The notes beneath the pieces were generated by a model. The model was not told the DNA's origin. It saw only the letters and a list, made by a program, of their open reading frames with translations, and made no database searches. DNA of 64,000 bases from Mycobacterium sp. OAS707. Lineage in GTDB: Bacteria; Actinomycetota; Actinomycetes; Mycobacteriales; Mycobacteriaceae. Position 1 is the first letter of the stretch. The number at the start of each line of letters is the position of its first letter. Made by a program: the position numbers and the translations under genes. Location: contig NZ_JADBDS010000003.1 of NCBI RefSeq assembly GCF_014873705.1, forward strand, positions 1 through 64,000, written 5' to 3'. Below, in pieces: positions 50,054 through 58,639 of this stretch.

Positions 50054-51213
50054 ACCGATTCCGCCGTCTCCACATCGACGAGCCCGAGCTCCCCGAGGAC
50101 CTGGTCTGTATCGGCCCCCAGCATCGGAGCCGGACCCGCGACCTTCCCCGGGGTGCGCGAAAACCAGGTCGGCACACCGGGAAACCGCACCGGCCCGTGC
50201 GGGGTGTCGACGGTTTCGAACAACCCGACCGCCTTGAGGTGGGGATGTTCGAACAGGTCATCCGGCGTGTTGAGCGGGGCGGCCGGGATCTGCAGTTCGC
50301 GGAACAGTGCGAGCCACTCTTCGGTGGTGCGTTCCGTCATCGTCTCGGCCAGCAGGCCGTACACCGTGTCGATGTGGCGGGCACGCTGTTCGAGAGTGGC
50401 ATGGCTGTCGGTCACCCATGCGGGCCGCACCGCGTCGACGAACGCTTTCCAGTGCTTGTCGTTGTAGATGAGCGCCGCGATGTAGCCGTCCTTGGTGCGG
50501 TACGGCTTGCGGTTCGGCGCGACCGTCCTGGGATAGACGGCGGGACCGAGCGGGGGATCGAACATCGCCCCATTAGCATGCTCGACCAGCATGAACGATG
50601 CCATCGTTTCGAACATGCTGACCTCGACTTCTTGGCCCTCGCCGGTGCGTTCCCGGTGGAAGAGCGCCATCATCGTGGCGTAGAGCGCCGTCAGCCCGGC
50701 GACCTTGTCGGCCATGATGGTGCCGACGTAATTGGCTTCACCGGTCAACTGTTCCTGCACGGCGGGGATCCCGCACTCGGCCTGGATGGTGTCGTCGTAG
50801 GCGGGCAGGTCGCGGTCCGGTCCGCGCCTGCCGTAGCCGTAACAGTTGGTGTAGACGATGCGCGGGTTCAGCGCGGCGACTTGTTCGTAGCCGAAACCGA
50901 GTTTGGCAACCGCCTTGGCGCGCATCGAGTGGATGAAGACGTCGGCCTCCACCACGAGCGCCCGAAGCGCCGTCTTGCCCTCCTCGGTTCGCAGATCCAG
51001 CACGACACTGCGCTTGCCGCGGTTGACGTTGACGAACACGCCGCTCATCCCCGGCGCAGGCCCCACCGAGATGAAACGCGTGTTATCCCCCTCGGGCGGT
51101 TCGATTTTGACGACGTCGGCGCCCATGTCGGCCATGATCTGCGTGCAGTACGGCCCCATCACCATCGCGGTGAGGTCGACCACCCGCACACCGGTCAGCG
51201 GGCCGCTAGACAT
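50050..51213 (-). CDS. family III (CaiB/BaiF) CoA-transferase
   Basis: A 387-aa enzyme that moves CoA between carboxylic acids. The opening GPLTGVRVVDLTAMVMGPYC and GADVVKIEPPEGD are characteristic, and the catalytic-type Asp lies in the YDDTIQAECG region. The family includes formyl-CoA:oxalate and alpha-methylacyl-CoA racemase types, so either CoA transfer or racemisation at C-2 is possible. It overlaps the SDR gene before it by 8 bp. Confidence 0.92.
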   Translation of the reverse strand: MSSGPLTGVRVVDLTAMVMGPYCTQIMADMGADVVKIEPPEGDNTRFISVGPAPGMSGVFVNVNRGKRSVVLDLRTEEGKTALRALVVEADVFIHSMRAKAVAKLGFGYEQVAALNPRIVYTNCYGYGRRGPDRDLPAYDDTIQAECGIPAVQEQLTGEANYVGTIMADKVAGLTALYATMMALFHRERTGEGQEVEVSMFETMASFMLVEHANGAMFDPPLGPAVYPRTVAPNRKPYRTKDGYIAALIYNDKHWKAFVDAVRPAWVTDSHATLEQRARHIDTVYGLLAETMTERTTEEWLALFRELQIPAAPLNTPDDLFEHPHLKAVGLFETVDTPHGPVRFPGVPTWFSRTPGKVAGPAPMLGADTDQVLGELGLVDVETAESV

Positions 51214-52093
51214 TCTGCACCGCCATTGAAAAGCTGTAGCGGATGTGGTCGCCGTGGCCGTCGGGGACGACGGGAAACACGACGGGCGTAGACGTGTCGC
51301 GGATAGCGGCGAGGTGTTCGCCCACCTCCGCGATCGACCAGGACGGCCGGTACACCCCCGGCGTCTCGGCGACAACCGCCCTGGCCACCCGCCCCGCCAG
51401 GGCAATCAGCATTTCGCCAGTGACGGAACAGGATTCGTGTGCCAACCATCCGACGACCGGGGCGACCAACTCGGGACCCATCGGCGGATAGTTGGAGGTG
51501 TCGATGCCCTCGGCCATTCTGGTGACCGCGGCGGGCACGATCACGTTGCTCTTGACACCATGGTCGGCGCCTTCGATCGCGGCGACGTTCGAAAGACCGA
51601 TCACCCCGGCCTTGGCCACCGCATAGTTCGCAACCTCGCGGTTCCCGTACAGGCCGCCGATGGAGGACGTGAGCACTATGCGGCCGTATCCGGCGTCGCA
51701 CATGTGCGGAAACGCCGGACGGACCACATTGAAGGCACCGCGAAGGTGGACGTCGACGACTGCTTCGAAGTCGTCGTACGACATCTCTCTCAACGATGCG
51801 CGACGCACGTTTCCGGCGTTGTGCACCAGAATGTCGATGCGGCCGTAGCGCTGTAGCGCCGTATCGATGATCGCCTGGCCGCCCTCGCGGGCCGCCACCG
51901 AATCGACGACGGCCACCGCATCGCCTCCCGCAGCGACGATTTCGTGAACGACCTCTTCGGTAGGCGCCGCGTCGACGTCGTTGACGACGACCTTCGCCCC
52001 CTGCGCGGCCAGCAGCAGGGCGTACGAACGGCCCAGTCCTCTGCCGCCTCCGGTGACGACCGCGACCCGGCCGTCGAATCTCAGGTCGCCCAT
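51206..52093 (-). CDS. short-chain dehydrogenase/reductase (17-beta-HSD4-like)
   Basis: A 295-aa SDR. TGGGRGLGRSYALLLA near residue 15, NDVD after strand 2, HNAG, TSSIGG and catalytic YAVAK are present. The N-terminus is like the 3-hydroxyacyl-CoA dehydrogenase part of the multifunctional peroxisomal enzyme, so beta-oxidation of a bulky acyl-CoA is plausible. The start lies directly after the stop of the monooxygenase gene. Confidence 0.9.
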   Translation of the reverse strand: MGDLRFDGRVAVVTGGGRGLGRSYALLLAAQGAKVVVNDVDAAPTEEVVHEIVAAGGDAVAVVDSVAAREGGQAIIDTALQRYGRIDILVHNAGNVRRASLREMSYDDFEAVVDVHLRGAFNVVRPAFPHMCDAGYGRIVLTSSIGGLYGNREVANYAVAKAGVIGLSNVAAIEGADHGVKSNVIVPAAVTRMAEGIDTSNYPPMGPELVAPVVGWLAHESCSVTGEMLIALAGRVARAVVAETPGVYRPSWSIAEVGEHLAAIRDTSTPVVFPVVPDGHGDHIRYSFSMAVQNV

Positions 52094-53953
52094 CTACGTT
52101 CCGAGCACCAAGCCGTCCAGGTCGCCCTTGTCGCGCCACTGCTGGAGCAGGTCCTCGAAGGCATAGAAACCGGGCGAGTAGGGGTCGCCGAGAGCCGACC
52201 GGGGACCTGCGCCGCTGCCTTCACCCTCGTTGAAGTAATAGCTGGGGGTACAGGACATCTCGAACTCAGAGTTGTCATATGCGAGCTCCCGGATCGTGCT
52301 CACCCAGGCGTCTTGAGCCTCCTGACTCGGCTCGACGGTCGTCGCCTTCCGCTTCACCGCCTCGCCGATGATGTAGGCGATGTGGCGCACCTGCTGTTCG
52401 AACATCGCGGTGGTATTCGCCGAGAGCGCGCCCTGGATGAAGCCGGTGTGGAACTGGTTGGGGAAGCCACGGGTCGTCATGCCGTGGAGGGTCTGGTAGC
52501 TGTCGCGCCAGTGGTCGAAAAGTGAAACGCCGTCACGTCCCTCGATGGCGTCGATCGCATAGCGGCGACTGAGCTCGGTGGAAATCTCGAAACCACTTGC
52601 GAAGACGACGCAATCGACTTCGTACTCGACACCGTTGGCGACGACGCCGTTCTCCGTGAGTTTCTCGACACCCTTGGTCTCCGAAACGTCCACCAGCGTG
52701 ACGTTCGGCCGGTTAAAGCTGGGCAGGTATTCGTCGCTGCTGCAGGGCCGCTTGCACAGGAACCGGTAATACGGTTTGAGCGCTTCTGCGGTCTGCGGGT
52801 CCTCGACGATGGCCTCGACGCGGCGCCGCAGCTTTTCCATGACCTTGTAGTCCTCCTCCTCGCGCATCGCCATGATCTGCTCGATGCCGAGTGACGCGGG
52901 ATCTTCGGAGGCGGCGACCCGCGCAGTCAGGTTGCGGGCCAACTCGGTCCAGAAGTCGCAGACCAGATCTGCCACACCGAACACCACGCCCTGCCCGAAC
53001 GGGGACCACTCATGGAAATTCCGCTTGCGCTCCTCCTGCCAACCGGGCTGCAACGACGCCACCCACTGCGGATCGGTTGGCTCGTTGTTGCGCACGTCGA
53101 CCGAGGAAGGTGTGCGCTGAAAGACGTACAGGTGCTGGGCATCCCTGCCGAGGTGGGGAACCAGTTGCACACCGGTGGCGCCGGTGCCGACGAGCGCCAC
53201 TCGCTTGTCGTGCAGCTTGTGCAGCCCTCCGTTGGCATCCCCGCCGGTGTAGTCGTAATCCCAACGGGCGGAATGGAAGACGTGGCCGCCGGCATTCACG
53301 TAGTCCTTGATACCGGGAATGTCCGGCAGTTTGGGTCGGTTGAAGTTTCCCTGCGTCATGACCACGAAGCGGGCACGAATGTCGTCGCCGCGGTTGGTGG
53401 TCAGCCGCCAGCGGTCGATCGACTCGTCCCAGCGCATGGTGCGCACCTGCGTGGAGAAGATGGCTCCGTCGTAGAGCCCGAAGTGTTTGCCGATGTTGCG
53501 GCAGTGCTCATAGATCTCAGCGCCGTCCGCGAACTTCTTGCTCGGCATGAAGTCGAGTTCTTCGAGCATCGGGATGTAGCAGTAGGCATCGTTGTCACAT
53601 TGGATGCCCGGGAAGCGATTCCAGTACCACACTCCACCGAAATCCCCACCCATCTCGATGATGTGGATGTCGTCGACGCCTGCCTTCTTGAGGTATGCGC
53701 CCGCTAGCAGTCCTGCTATGCCGCCACCGAGAACCGCGACCTCGACGTCCTCGTTGATCGGCGTGCGAGGGGTTACCGGCGTGTGGGGATCGACCTCTGC
53801 GAACTCGGCGAAGTCGTCCTTGAGTTCCAGGTACTGCCTCGACCCGTCGGGCCGCAGTCGTTTGTCGCGCTCGTGGAGGTACTTCTTGCGCAGCGCATCG
53901 ATATCGATGTCGTCTGGGGTCTGCGTCGGACCACAGGTGTCAAACGTCGTCAT
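52094..53953 (-). CDS. flavin-dependent monooxygenase, Baeyer-Villiger type
   Basis: A 619-aa FAD/NADPH enzyme. The first Rossmann motif is GGGIAG (76-81), followed by GGVWYWNRFPG (106-116), which is the signature of class B Baeyer-Villiger monooxygenases, then an HVFHSARWDYD fingerprint and the second Rossmann GTGATG. The N-terminal extension of about 65 residues is seen in steroid/cycloalkanone-type members. It would insert oxygen next to a ketone, turning a ring ketone to a lactone. Start ATG overlaps the stop of the Rieske gene by 4 bp. Confidence 0.92.
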   Translation of the reverse strand: MTTFDTCGPTQTPDDIDIDALRKKYLHERDKRLRPDGSRQYLELKDDFAEFAEVDPHTPVTPRTPINEDVEVAVLGGGIAGLLAGAYLKKAGVDDIHIIEMGGDFGGVWYWNRFPGIQCDNDAYCYIPMLEELDFMPSKKFADGAEIYEHCRNIGKHFGLYDGAIFSTQVRTMRWDESIDRWRLTTNRGDDIRARFVVMTQGNFNRPKLPDIPGIKDYVNAGGHVFHSARWDYDYTGGDANGGLHKLHDKRVALVGTGATGVQLVPHLGRDAQHLYVFQRTPSSVDVRNNEPTDPQWVASLQPGWQEERKRNFHEWSPFGQGVVFGVADLVCDFWTELARNLTARVAASEDPASLGIEQIMAMREEEDYKVMEKLRRRVEAIVEDPQTAEALKPYYRFLCKRPCSSDEYLPSFNRPNVTLVDVSETKGVEKLTENGVVANGVEYEVDCVVFASGFEISTELSRRYAIDAIEGRDGVSLFDHWRDSYQTLHGMTTRGFPNQFHTGFIQGALSANTTAMFEQQVRHIAYIIGEAVKRKATTVEPSQEAQDAWVSTIRELAYDNSEFEMSCTPSYYFNEGEGSGAGPRSALGDPYSPGFYAFEDLLQQWRDKGDLDGLVLGT

Positions 53954-55302
53954 TGAATCTCTCTTGGTTCGCCGATACCCATGTATTTGGACAGCTGGTA
54001 GTGAAGGTTCACGGTGCTGCGTTCGCGGTACGGGTTGGGTTTGGTGCCGGGAAAACCGGCCGACTTCATGCCCTGTTGCACCGCGGCCATGTTCGAGAAG
54101 TCCTGTGGCAGCACCGACAGCCAGCGTGGGTCGCCCACCGGGGTGTACACCCATTCGGTCTGCGGCTCTTGGCCTTTGGGATAGAGCTCGTAGGTGGCGA
54201 CTTCGAAGATGCACTTGTTCGGGTCGTAGCTCGGGTGTGGGCGCGCGCTGTAGCACAGTGCACTGGTCAAGCCCTGGCCGATCTGGAAGTTCGGGAAGAG
54301 CTGCCATGCGGTGCCGCTCTGGCCGAGGATGTCGGCGGGGATGGTCGGCCAGACGACGCCGCGCGCCTCGTCGTCGCGGCGGGCCGAGGACAGCCAGTGT
54401 TCGAGCACCTTGTCCGCAGGTGTGCCTTCCGGCAATTCGTCGACCAATCGCTTCGCGGCGTTCACCAGTGTCTGCGTGGTGGTCGCGTTGGTCTCTTCCA
54501 TTGTGTAGACCTGCATTTCGGCGGTGGAGATGCGCGGATCGCCGGTGCCGAGCCGGATCTTGGACTTCGTCTCCTCCAGGTCAGCCGGCGCGTCGTAGCC
54601 GATGTTGCTGTGCTTGCCCTGCGCTTTGGCCCAGCCCTTGAACTCGCCGAACTTGTTGAACTCCGGATGCGTGGTGAACACGTGGTAGGTCTCGTTGAAG
54701 GCCTCCATCGCGACTTTCCAGTTGCAGTCGAAGTAGAGCCATTTGCGCCACTTGTAGCGCATGTTCTCCAGTCCGAACGGGTCGAGGATCTTGGCCGCCG
54801 GGAACAGATAGTCGGCCAGCGGCTCACAGTCGGGATCCATGTTGATGAACAGCCAGCCGCCCCAGACGTCGACGTTGACCGTTGCGAGGTGGGTGTTTTC
54901 GGGCGTAAGGACGCCCTTCCAGTCGTCTTGTTCGCGAATGTGCGTGCAGGCTCCGTCGAGGCCGTAGGTCCAGCCGTGAAAGCCGCAGACGAACGACTTG
55001 CGCGTGCGGCCGCAGGCGTTCTTGGCGCCGTCGGGAGTGTCGATCAGCCGTCGGCCGCGGTGCATGCAGACGTTGTGGTGTGCCGCGAATTCATTTGGGC
55101 CCGTGCGCACCACAAGAATCGAGTCGTCGAGGATGTCGTAGGTCAGGTAGTTGCCGACCTCCGGTATCTCCTCGACGCGACCGACTTGTTGCCAGACCTT
55201 GCGCCACAGCTTGTCGCGTTCGGCGCGCGCGTAGTCCTCCGAGATGTACGCATCTACCGGTATGGTCACCGGCTCCGAAAGTTCTTCAGCGTCGCGGCTC
55301 AC
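53950..55302 (-). CDS. Rieske non-heme iron oxygenase, alpha subunit
   Basis: A 450-aa ring-hydroxylating oxygenase subunit. The [2Fe-2S] ligands are C79-H81 (CMHRG) and C106-H109 (CGFHGW); the mononuclear iron site has H207 and H212 in NETYHVFTTHPE. No beta subunit, ferredoxin or reductase gene is nearby, so it must borrow electron carriers from elsewhere. The substrate might be aromatic or alicyclic. It is coupled by 4-bp overlaps to the SDR before and the monooxygenase after it. Confidence 0.93.
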   Translation of the reverse strand: MSRDAEELSEPVTIPVDAYISEDYARAERDKLWRKVWQQVGRVEEIPEVGNYLTYDILDDSILVVRTGPNEFAAHHNVCMHRGRRLIDTPDGAKNACGRTRKSFVCGFHGWTYGLDGACTHIREQDDWKGVLTPENTHLATVNVDVWGGWLFINMDPDCEPLADYLFPAAKILDPFGLENMRYKWRKWLYFDCNWKVAMEAFNETYHVFTTHPEFNKFGEFKGWAKAQGKHSNIGYDAPADLEETKSKIRLGTGDPRISTAEMQVYTMEETNATTTQTLVNAAKRLVDELPEGTPADKVLEHWLSSARRDDEARGVVWPTIPADILGQSGTAWQLFPNFQIGQGLTSALCYSARPHPSYDPNKCIFEVATYELYPKGQEPQTEWVYTPVGDPRWLSVLPQDFSNMAAVQQGMKSAGFPGTKPNPYRERSTVNLHYQLSKYMGIGEPREIQ

Positions 55303-56153
55303 CGCTCTCTCCTAATGGCTGCCCGGAAGTTTTCGTCCTTGAGGAACAGGGAGGTGTTGTCGGCGCCGAGGTGGGTCCATTTGAGATTCAGCCCGCCGTC
55401 GACGAGCAGGGTCTGCCCGGTGATGTAGCTCGACAGGTCCGACAGCAGGAACAGGACGGCGCCGGCCTGCTCCTCTGGCCGTCCGCGCCGCCCCATCGCG
55501 ATGGCCTGCCTGTCGCGATCGGGGTCGGCGTCGGTGTACGTGCGCGACGCCGCCGTCTCGGTCACTCCCGGCGCGACGGCGTTGACACGGATGTTGTCGG
55601 TCGCCAACTCGACGGCCATCGTGCGGGTCATCGCCACGACCGCCGCCTTGGCCGTTCCGTATGCGATGTGGAACGGCGCGGTGTTCATGCCGCTGATCGA
55701 TGAGATCGAGACGATCGACCCTGGGTTGCCATGCTCCCGGATTTCACGGGCCACCGCCTGGCTCATGAAGAACGCCGTCTCCAGATTCTGAGTGAACAGA
55801 TCGCGCCAGTCGTCGCGCGTGACCCGGGTGGACGGCATCCACGTCGACGGTTCGGCGCCGCCAGCCACGTTCACGAGCCCATACAGCGGGCCGTCGACGC
55901 GCCGCACCTGCTCGATCACGGTGGCGATGCCGTCGTCAGTGGAGGCATCGGCGGCGACCGGGATGACCGACAACCCCTCCTTCGCGAGCGGGGTCACGTG
56001 CTCGTCCAGGTTCTCCTTCGAGCGGCTGACCGCGACGACGGTGGCGCCTGCCTCGGCGGCCAGGCGCGTGACGGTGGTCCCGATACCGCCGCCGCCGGCA
56101 CCCGATACGACGACGATGCGGCCGTCGAGGCGCAAGAAATCGGTCGCCGTCAT
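55299..56153 (-). CDS. short-chain dehydrogenase/reductase, first gene of the catabolic operon
   Basis: A 284-aa SDR with a slightly unusual nucleotide motif SGAGGGGIG, NVAGG, SSISG and catalytic YGTAK. It would oxidise or reduce a hydroxyl/keto group. It begins 5 bp from the TTGTCCGGACAA palindrome, so the GntR regulator probably controls the whole 14-kb leftward operon from here. Confidence 0.9.
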   Translation of the reverse strand: MTATDFLRLDGRIVVVSGAGGGGIGTTVTRLAAEAGATVVAVSRSKENLDEHVTPLAKEGLSVIPVAADASTDDGIATVIEQVRRVDGPLYGLVNVAGGAEPSTWMPSTRVTRDDWRDLFTQNLETAFFMSQAVAREIREHGNPGSIVSISSISGMNTAPFHIAYGTAKAAVVAMTRTMAVELATDNIRVNAVAPGVTETAASRTYTDADPDRDRQAIAMGRRGRPEEQAGAVLFLLSDLSSYITGQTLLVDGGLNLKWTHLGADNTSLFLKDENFRAAIRRER

Positions 56154-56158
56154 CTTAT

Positions 56159-56170
56159 TTGTCCGGACAA
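56159..56170. promoter_or_regulatory. GntR-type operator, copy 1
   Basis: TTGTCCGGACAA is a perfect 12-bp palindrome 5 bp upstream of the SDR start. A related copy is at 56255-56266 at the other end of the same divergent region. The GTC/GAC half-sites fit GntR-family operators. Confidence 0.6.
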
Positions 56171-56254
56171 CATACGTTGCTCTGCATATTGCAGAACACT
56201 ATTCCGCAGCAGGAATACCGTCGTCAAGAGCCGTCAGGCCTCAACTCGTGGCTA

Positions 56255-56266
56255 TTGTCTGGACTA
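56255..56266. promoter_or_regulatory. GntR-type operator, copy 2
   Basis: TTGTCTGGACTA matches copy 1 at 10 of 12 positions and lies 25 bp before the beta-propeller gene. The two copies flank the divergent promoter region with centres 96 bp apart. Confidence 0.5.
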
Positions 56267-56291
56267 ATCCGGCTTGGTACCGTCCCAGGTC

Positions 56292-57896
56292 ATGAGCTCG
56301 CCCGTGCTGCAGGCCCGCTACCTCGCCGCCAGTCCCGCCACGGCGGGCGGGTGGCAGTTGGAGCGGTTGACCGCGCCGAGTCGGTTGTTCGGCGCCAACG
56401 GCCTGCGCACCGGTCCCGACGGGCGCGTCTACGTCGCGCAAGTGACAGGCAGCCAGATCAGCGCGCTCGATGTTGACACCGGAGTGCTGGAGACCGTCAG
56501 CGCGAAGGGCGGCGACATCATCGCGCCCGACGACGTCGCGTTCGACCCGAGCGGCAACCTCTATGCGACCGAAGTGATGGACGGCCGGGTCAGCGTGCGC
56601 GAGGCAGGCGGCAACACCCGTGTGCTGCGCGACGATCTTCCCTGCGCCAACGGAATCACCGTGCACGAGGGCAGGCTCTTCATCAATGAGTGTCGCGACG
56701 GCGGCCGGCTGGTGGAACTCGACGGCACCGGGTCGATCACGCGTGTCCTCGCCGAGAACCTTCCATCGCCAAACGCGATGGAGGTCGGCCCCGACGGGAT
56801 GCTGTATTTCCCGCTGATGACGGCGAACGAGATCTGGCGCATCGACCCGAACGGCGGTGAACCACAACGGGTTGCCGCCGGCCTCGGTGTGCCCGACGCG
56901 GTCAAGTTCGACTCCGCGGGCTTCATCGTCTCGACGCAGGTGGCCACCGGACAGGTGTTGCGCATCGATCCGCGCGACGGCTCCCAGAACGTGCTCGCGC
57001 AACTCACACCCGGCCTGGACAACCTGACGTTCGTCGGTGACCGGCTGCTGGTCTCGAACTTCACCGGCGAGATCACCGAGATACTGCCGGGCGGTCAGAC
57101 CAGCACCGTGCTGCCCGGCGGGCTGAACTGGCCGCTGGATCTTGCCGTCGGCGATAACGGCAATCTGTACATCGCCGACGGCACGTACTTCTATAGGGTG
57201 GCCGCCGACGGGTCGTTGGAGACGGTGGGCATGCTGTTCTCGCCCGGTTACCCGGGGTTCCTGCGCGGGGTGGCGGCGACCGGAGCAGGCGAGTTCGTGG
57301 TGACGACGTCCGGCGGGCAGGTCGCCAGGTATCGGCCTGGAAGCGGTGAAACCGATTATCTGGCAACCGACTTCGACCAACTGTATGGCGTGGCCGCCGG
57401 ATCGGGTGACGCCGTCGTCTTCGCCGAACTCGGGACCGGACGCGTGCACTGCGTTCGATCGGGCAGCGTGGAGACGCTGGCGTCGGGGTTGCAAGATCCG
57501 GTCGGCGTCGCGCTCGCTCCTGATGGCGCCCCCCTGGTTGCGGAGTCCGGCGCGGGCCGCGTGGTGCGACTGTCGGGATCAAGCGCGCAGACGATGGTGG
57601 ACGGCTTGGAGTGCCCGCAAGGCATCGTCGTCGTCGGCGGTGTCCTTTACATCGTCGACGCCGGCGCCAAGGCGGTCGTCGCGTTCGACTTCGACAGCAA
57701 GGAGCGCCGCACGATCGCCTCCGGCCTGCCGATCGGACCACCTCCCGGCGTAACACCCAAGCCGCTGAAGGGAATGCCGCCGTTCTCCGGTCCGCAGGGG
57801 CCGTTCGCGGGCATCGCCGCTGGACCCGACGGCACGCTCTACGTCTCGGCCGACGGCGACGGAAGCGTGCTTGCCCTGCGACCGGTGGGCACATGA
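56292..57896 (+). CDS. SMP-30/NHL-type beta-propeller protein (lactonase-like)
   Basis: A 534-aa protein composed of repeated blades with GPDGRVYVAQ, DPSGNLYATE, DNGNLYIADG and GPDGTLYVSA motifs, like SMP-30/gluconolactonase and vitellogenin-like propellers; there is no signal peptide. A hydrolase of lactones or esters would fit the ring-cleaving Baeyer-Villiger monooxygenase across the promoter. ATG 56292 lies 8 bp after a TACCGT element. The stop overlaps the GntR gene by 4 bp. Confidence 0.83.
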   Translation: MSSPVLQARYLAASPATAGGWQLERLTAPSRLFGANGLRTGPDGRVYVAQVTGSQISALDVDTGVLETVSAKGGDIIAPDDVAFDPSGNLYATEVMDGRVSVREAGGNTRVLRDDLPCANGITVHEGRLFINECRDGGRLVELDGTGSITRVLAENLPSPNAMEVGPDGMLYFPLMTANEIWRIDPNGGEPQRVAAGLGVPDAVKFDSAGFIVSTQVATGQVLRIDPRDGSQNVLAQLTPGLDNLTFVGDRLLVSNFTGEITEILPGGQTSTVLPGGLNWPLDLAVGDNGNLYIADGTYFYRVAADGSLETVGMLFSPGYPGFLRGVAATGAGEFVVTTSGGQVARYRPGSGETDYLATDFDQLYGVAAGSGDAVVFAELGTGRVHCVRSGSVETLASGLQDPVGVALAPDGAPLVAESGAGRVVRLSGSSAQTMVDGLECPQGIVVVGGVLYIVDAGAKAVVAFDFDSKERRTIASGLPIGPPPGVTPKPLKGMPPFSGPQGPFAGIAAGPDGTLYVSADGDGSVLALRPVGT

Positions 57897-58630
57897 CCGT
57901 CACGCCGGCCGACCACCGCTATTTGCAGGTCGCGCGCACGCTGCGCAAGGAGATCGTCGACGGGGTATACCCGGTTGGCTCGCAACTGCCGACCGAACAC
58001 GAGTTGTGCGAGCGGTTCGCAGTGAGCCGCTACACCATTCGGGAAGCCTTGCGCCGGTTGCGCGACGACAATCTGGTCGAGTCGCGGCCTCGCGCCGGCA
58101 CTCTGGTCGTTCCGCGACTTGCGGCGAATTCCTATGCGCAGGACGTGATGTCGATCAACGACCTGCTGGCCTTCGCGACCGGAGCGCCGTTCACGATCGA
58201 GTCGAACGCGATGGTGACGATCGACGACGAGATGTCGGCCAGCACCGGGCTGAAGGTCGGGTCGGAATGGCTGGCGGTCCGCGGCTATCGGCGCGCAGAC
58301 GACAGCGAAGCCCCGGTGTGCAAGACCGAGTACTACATCAACCGTGCCTTCGCCGCGGTAGGCAGGCTGTTGCAACGGCACTCCGGCCCGATCTTCCCGC
58401 TCATCGAGGATCTTTTCGGCGTGAGCATCGTCGAGGTGCGCCAGGAAATCGCCGCGGTGGTGGTCACTCCGGAGGTGGCCGCGCTCCTCAAGATCGAAAC
58501 GGGCAGTGCCGCACTCGAAATGCAACGCACGTACACGACGTCGGACGGAGAGATCGCCCAGGTCACCGTCAATACGCATCCGTCGGCGCGGTATCGCCAT
58601 TCGATGACGATGCGCAGGGTCAAGGGTTAG
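57893..58630 (+). CDS. GntR-family regulator with UTRA ligand domain (HutC subfamily)
   Basis: A 245-aa regulator. The N-terminal winged helix (LPTEHELCERFAVSRYTIRE) is followed by a UTRA domain (about 95-240), which binds small effectors. It is translationally coupled to the propeller gene and probably represses both arms of the island by binding the palindromes at 56159 and 56255 until a pathway intermediate is present. Confidence 0.93.
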   Translation: MTVTPADHRYLQVARTLRKEIVDGVYPVGSQLPTEHELCERFAVSRYTIREALRRLRDDNLVESRPRAGTLVVPRLAANSYAQDVMSINDLLAFATGAPFTIESNAMVTIDDEMSASTGLKVGSEWLAVRGYRRADDSEAPVCKTEYYINRAFAAVGRLLQRHSGPIFPLIEDLFGVSIVEVRQEIAAVVVTPEVAALLKIETGSAALEMQRTYTTSDGEIAQVTVNTHPSARYRHSMTMRRVKG

Positions 58631-58633
58631 GTT
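58628..58633 (+). promoter_or_regulatory. -10 element of the first acyl-CoA ligase gene (leaderless)
   Basis: TAGGTT fits TANNNT, overlaps the stop of the GntR gene and lies 6 bp before GTG 58640. Confidence 0.5.
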
Positions 58634-58639
58634 CGGGCC

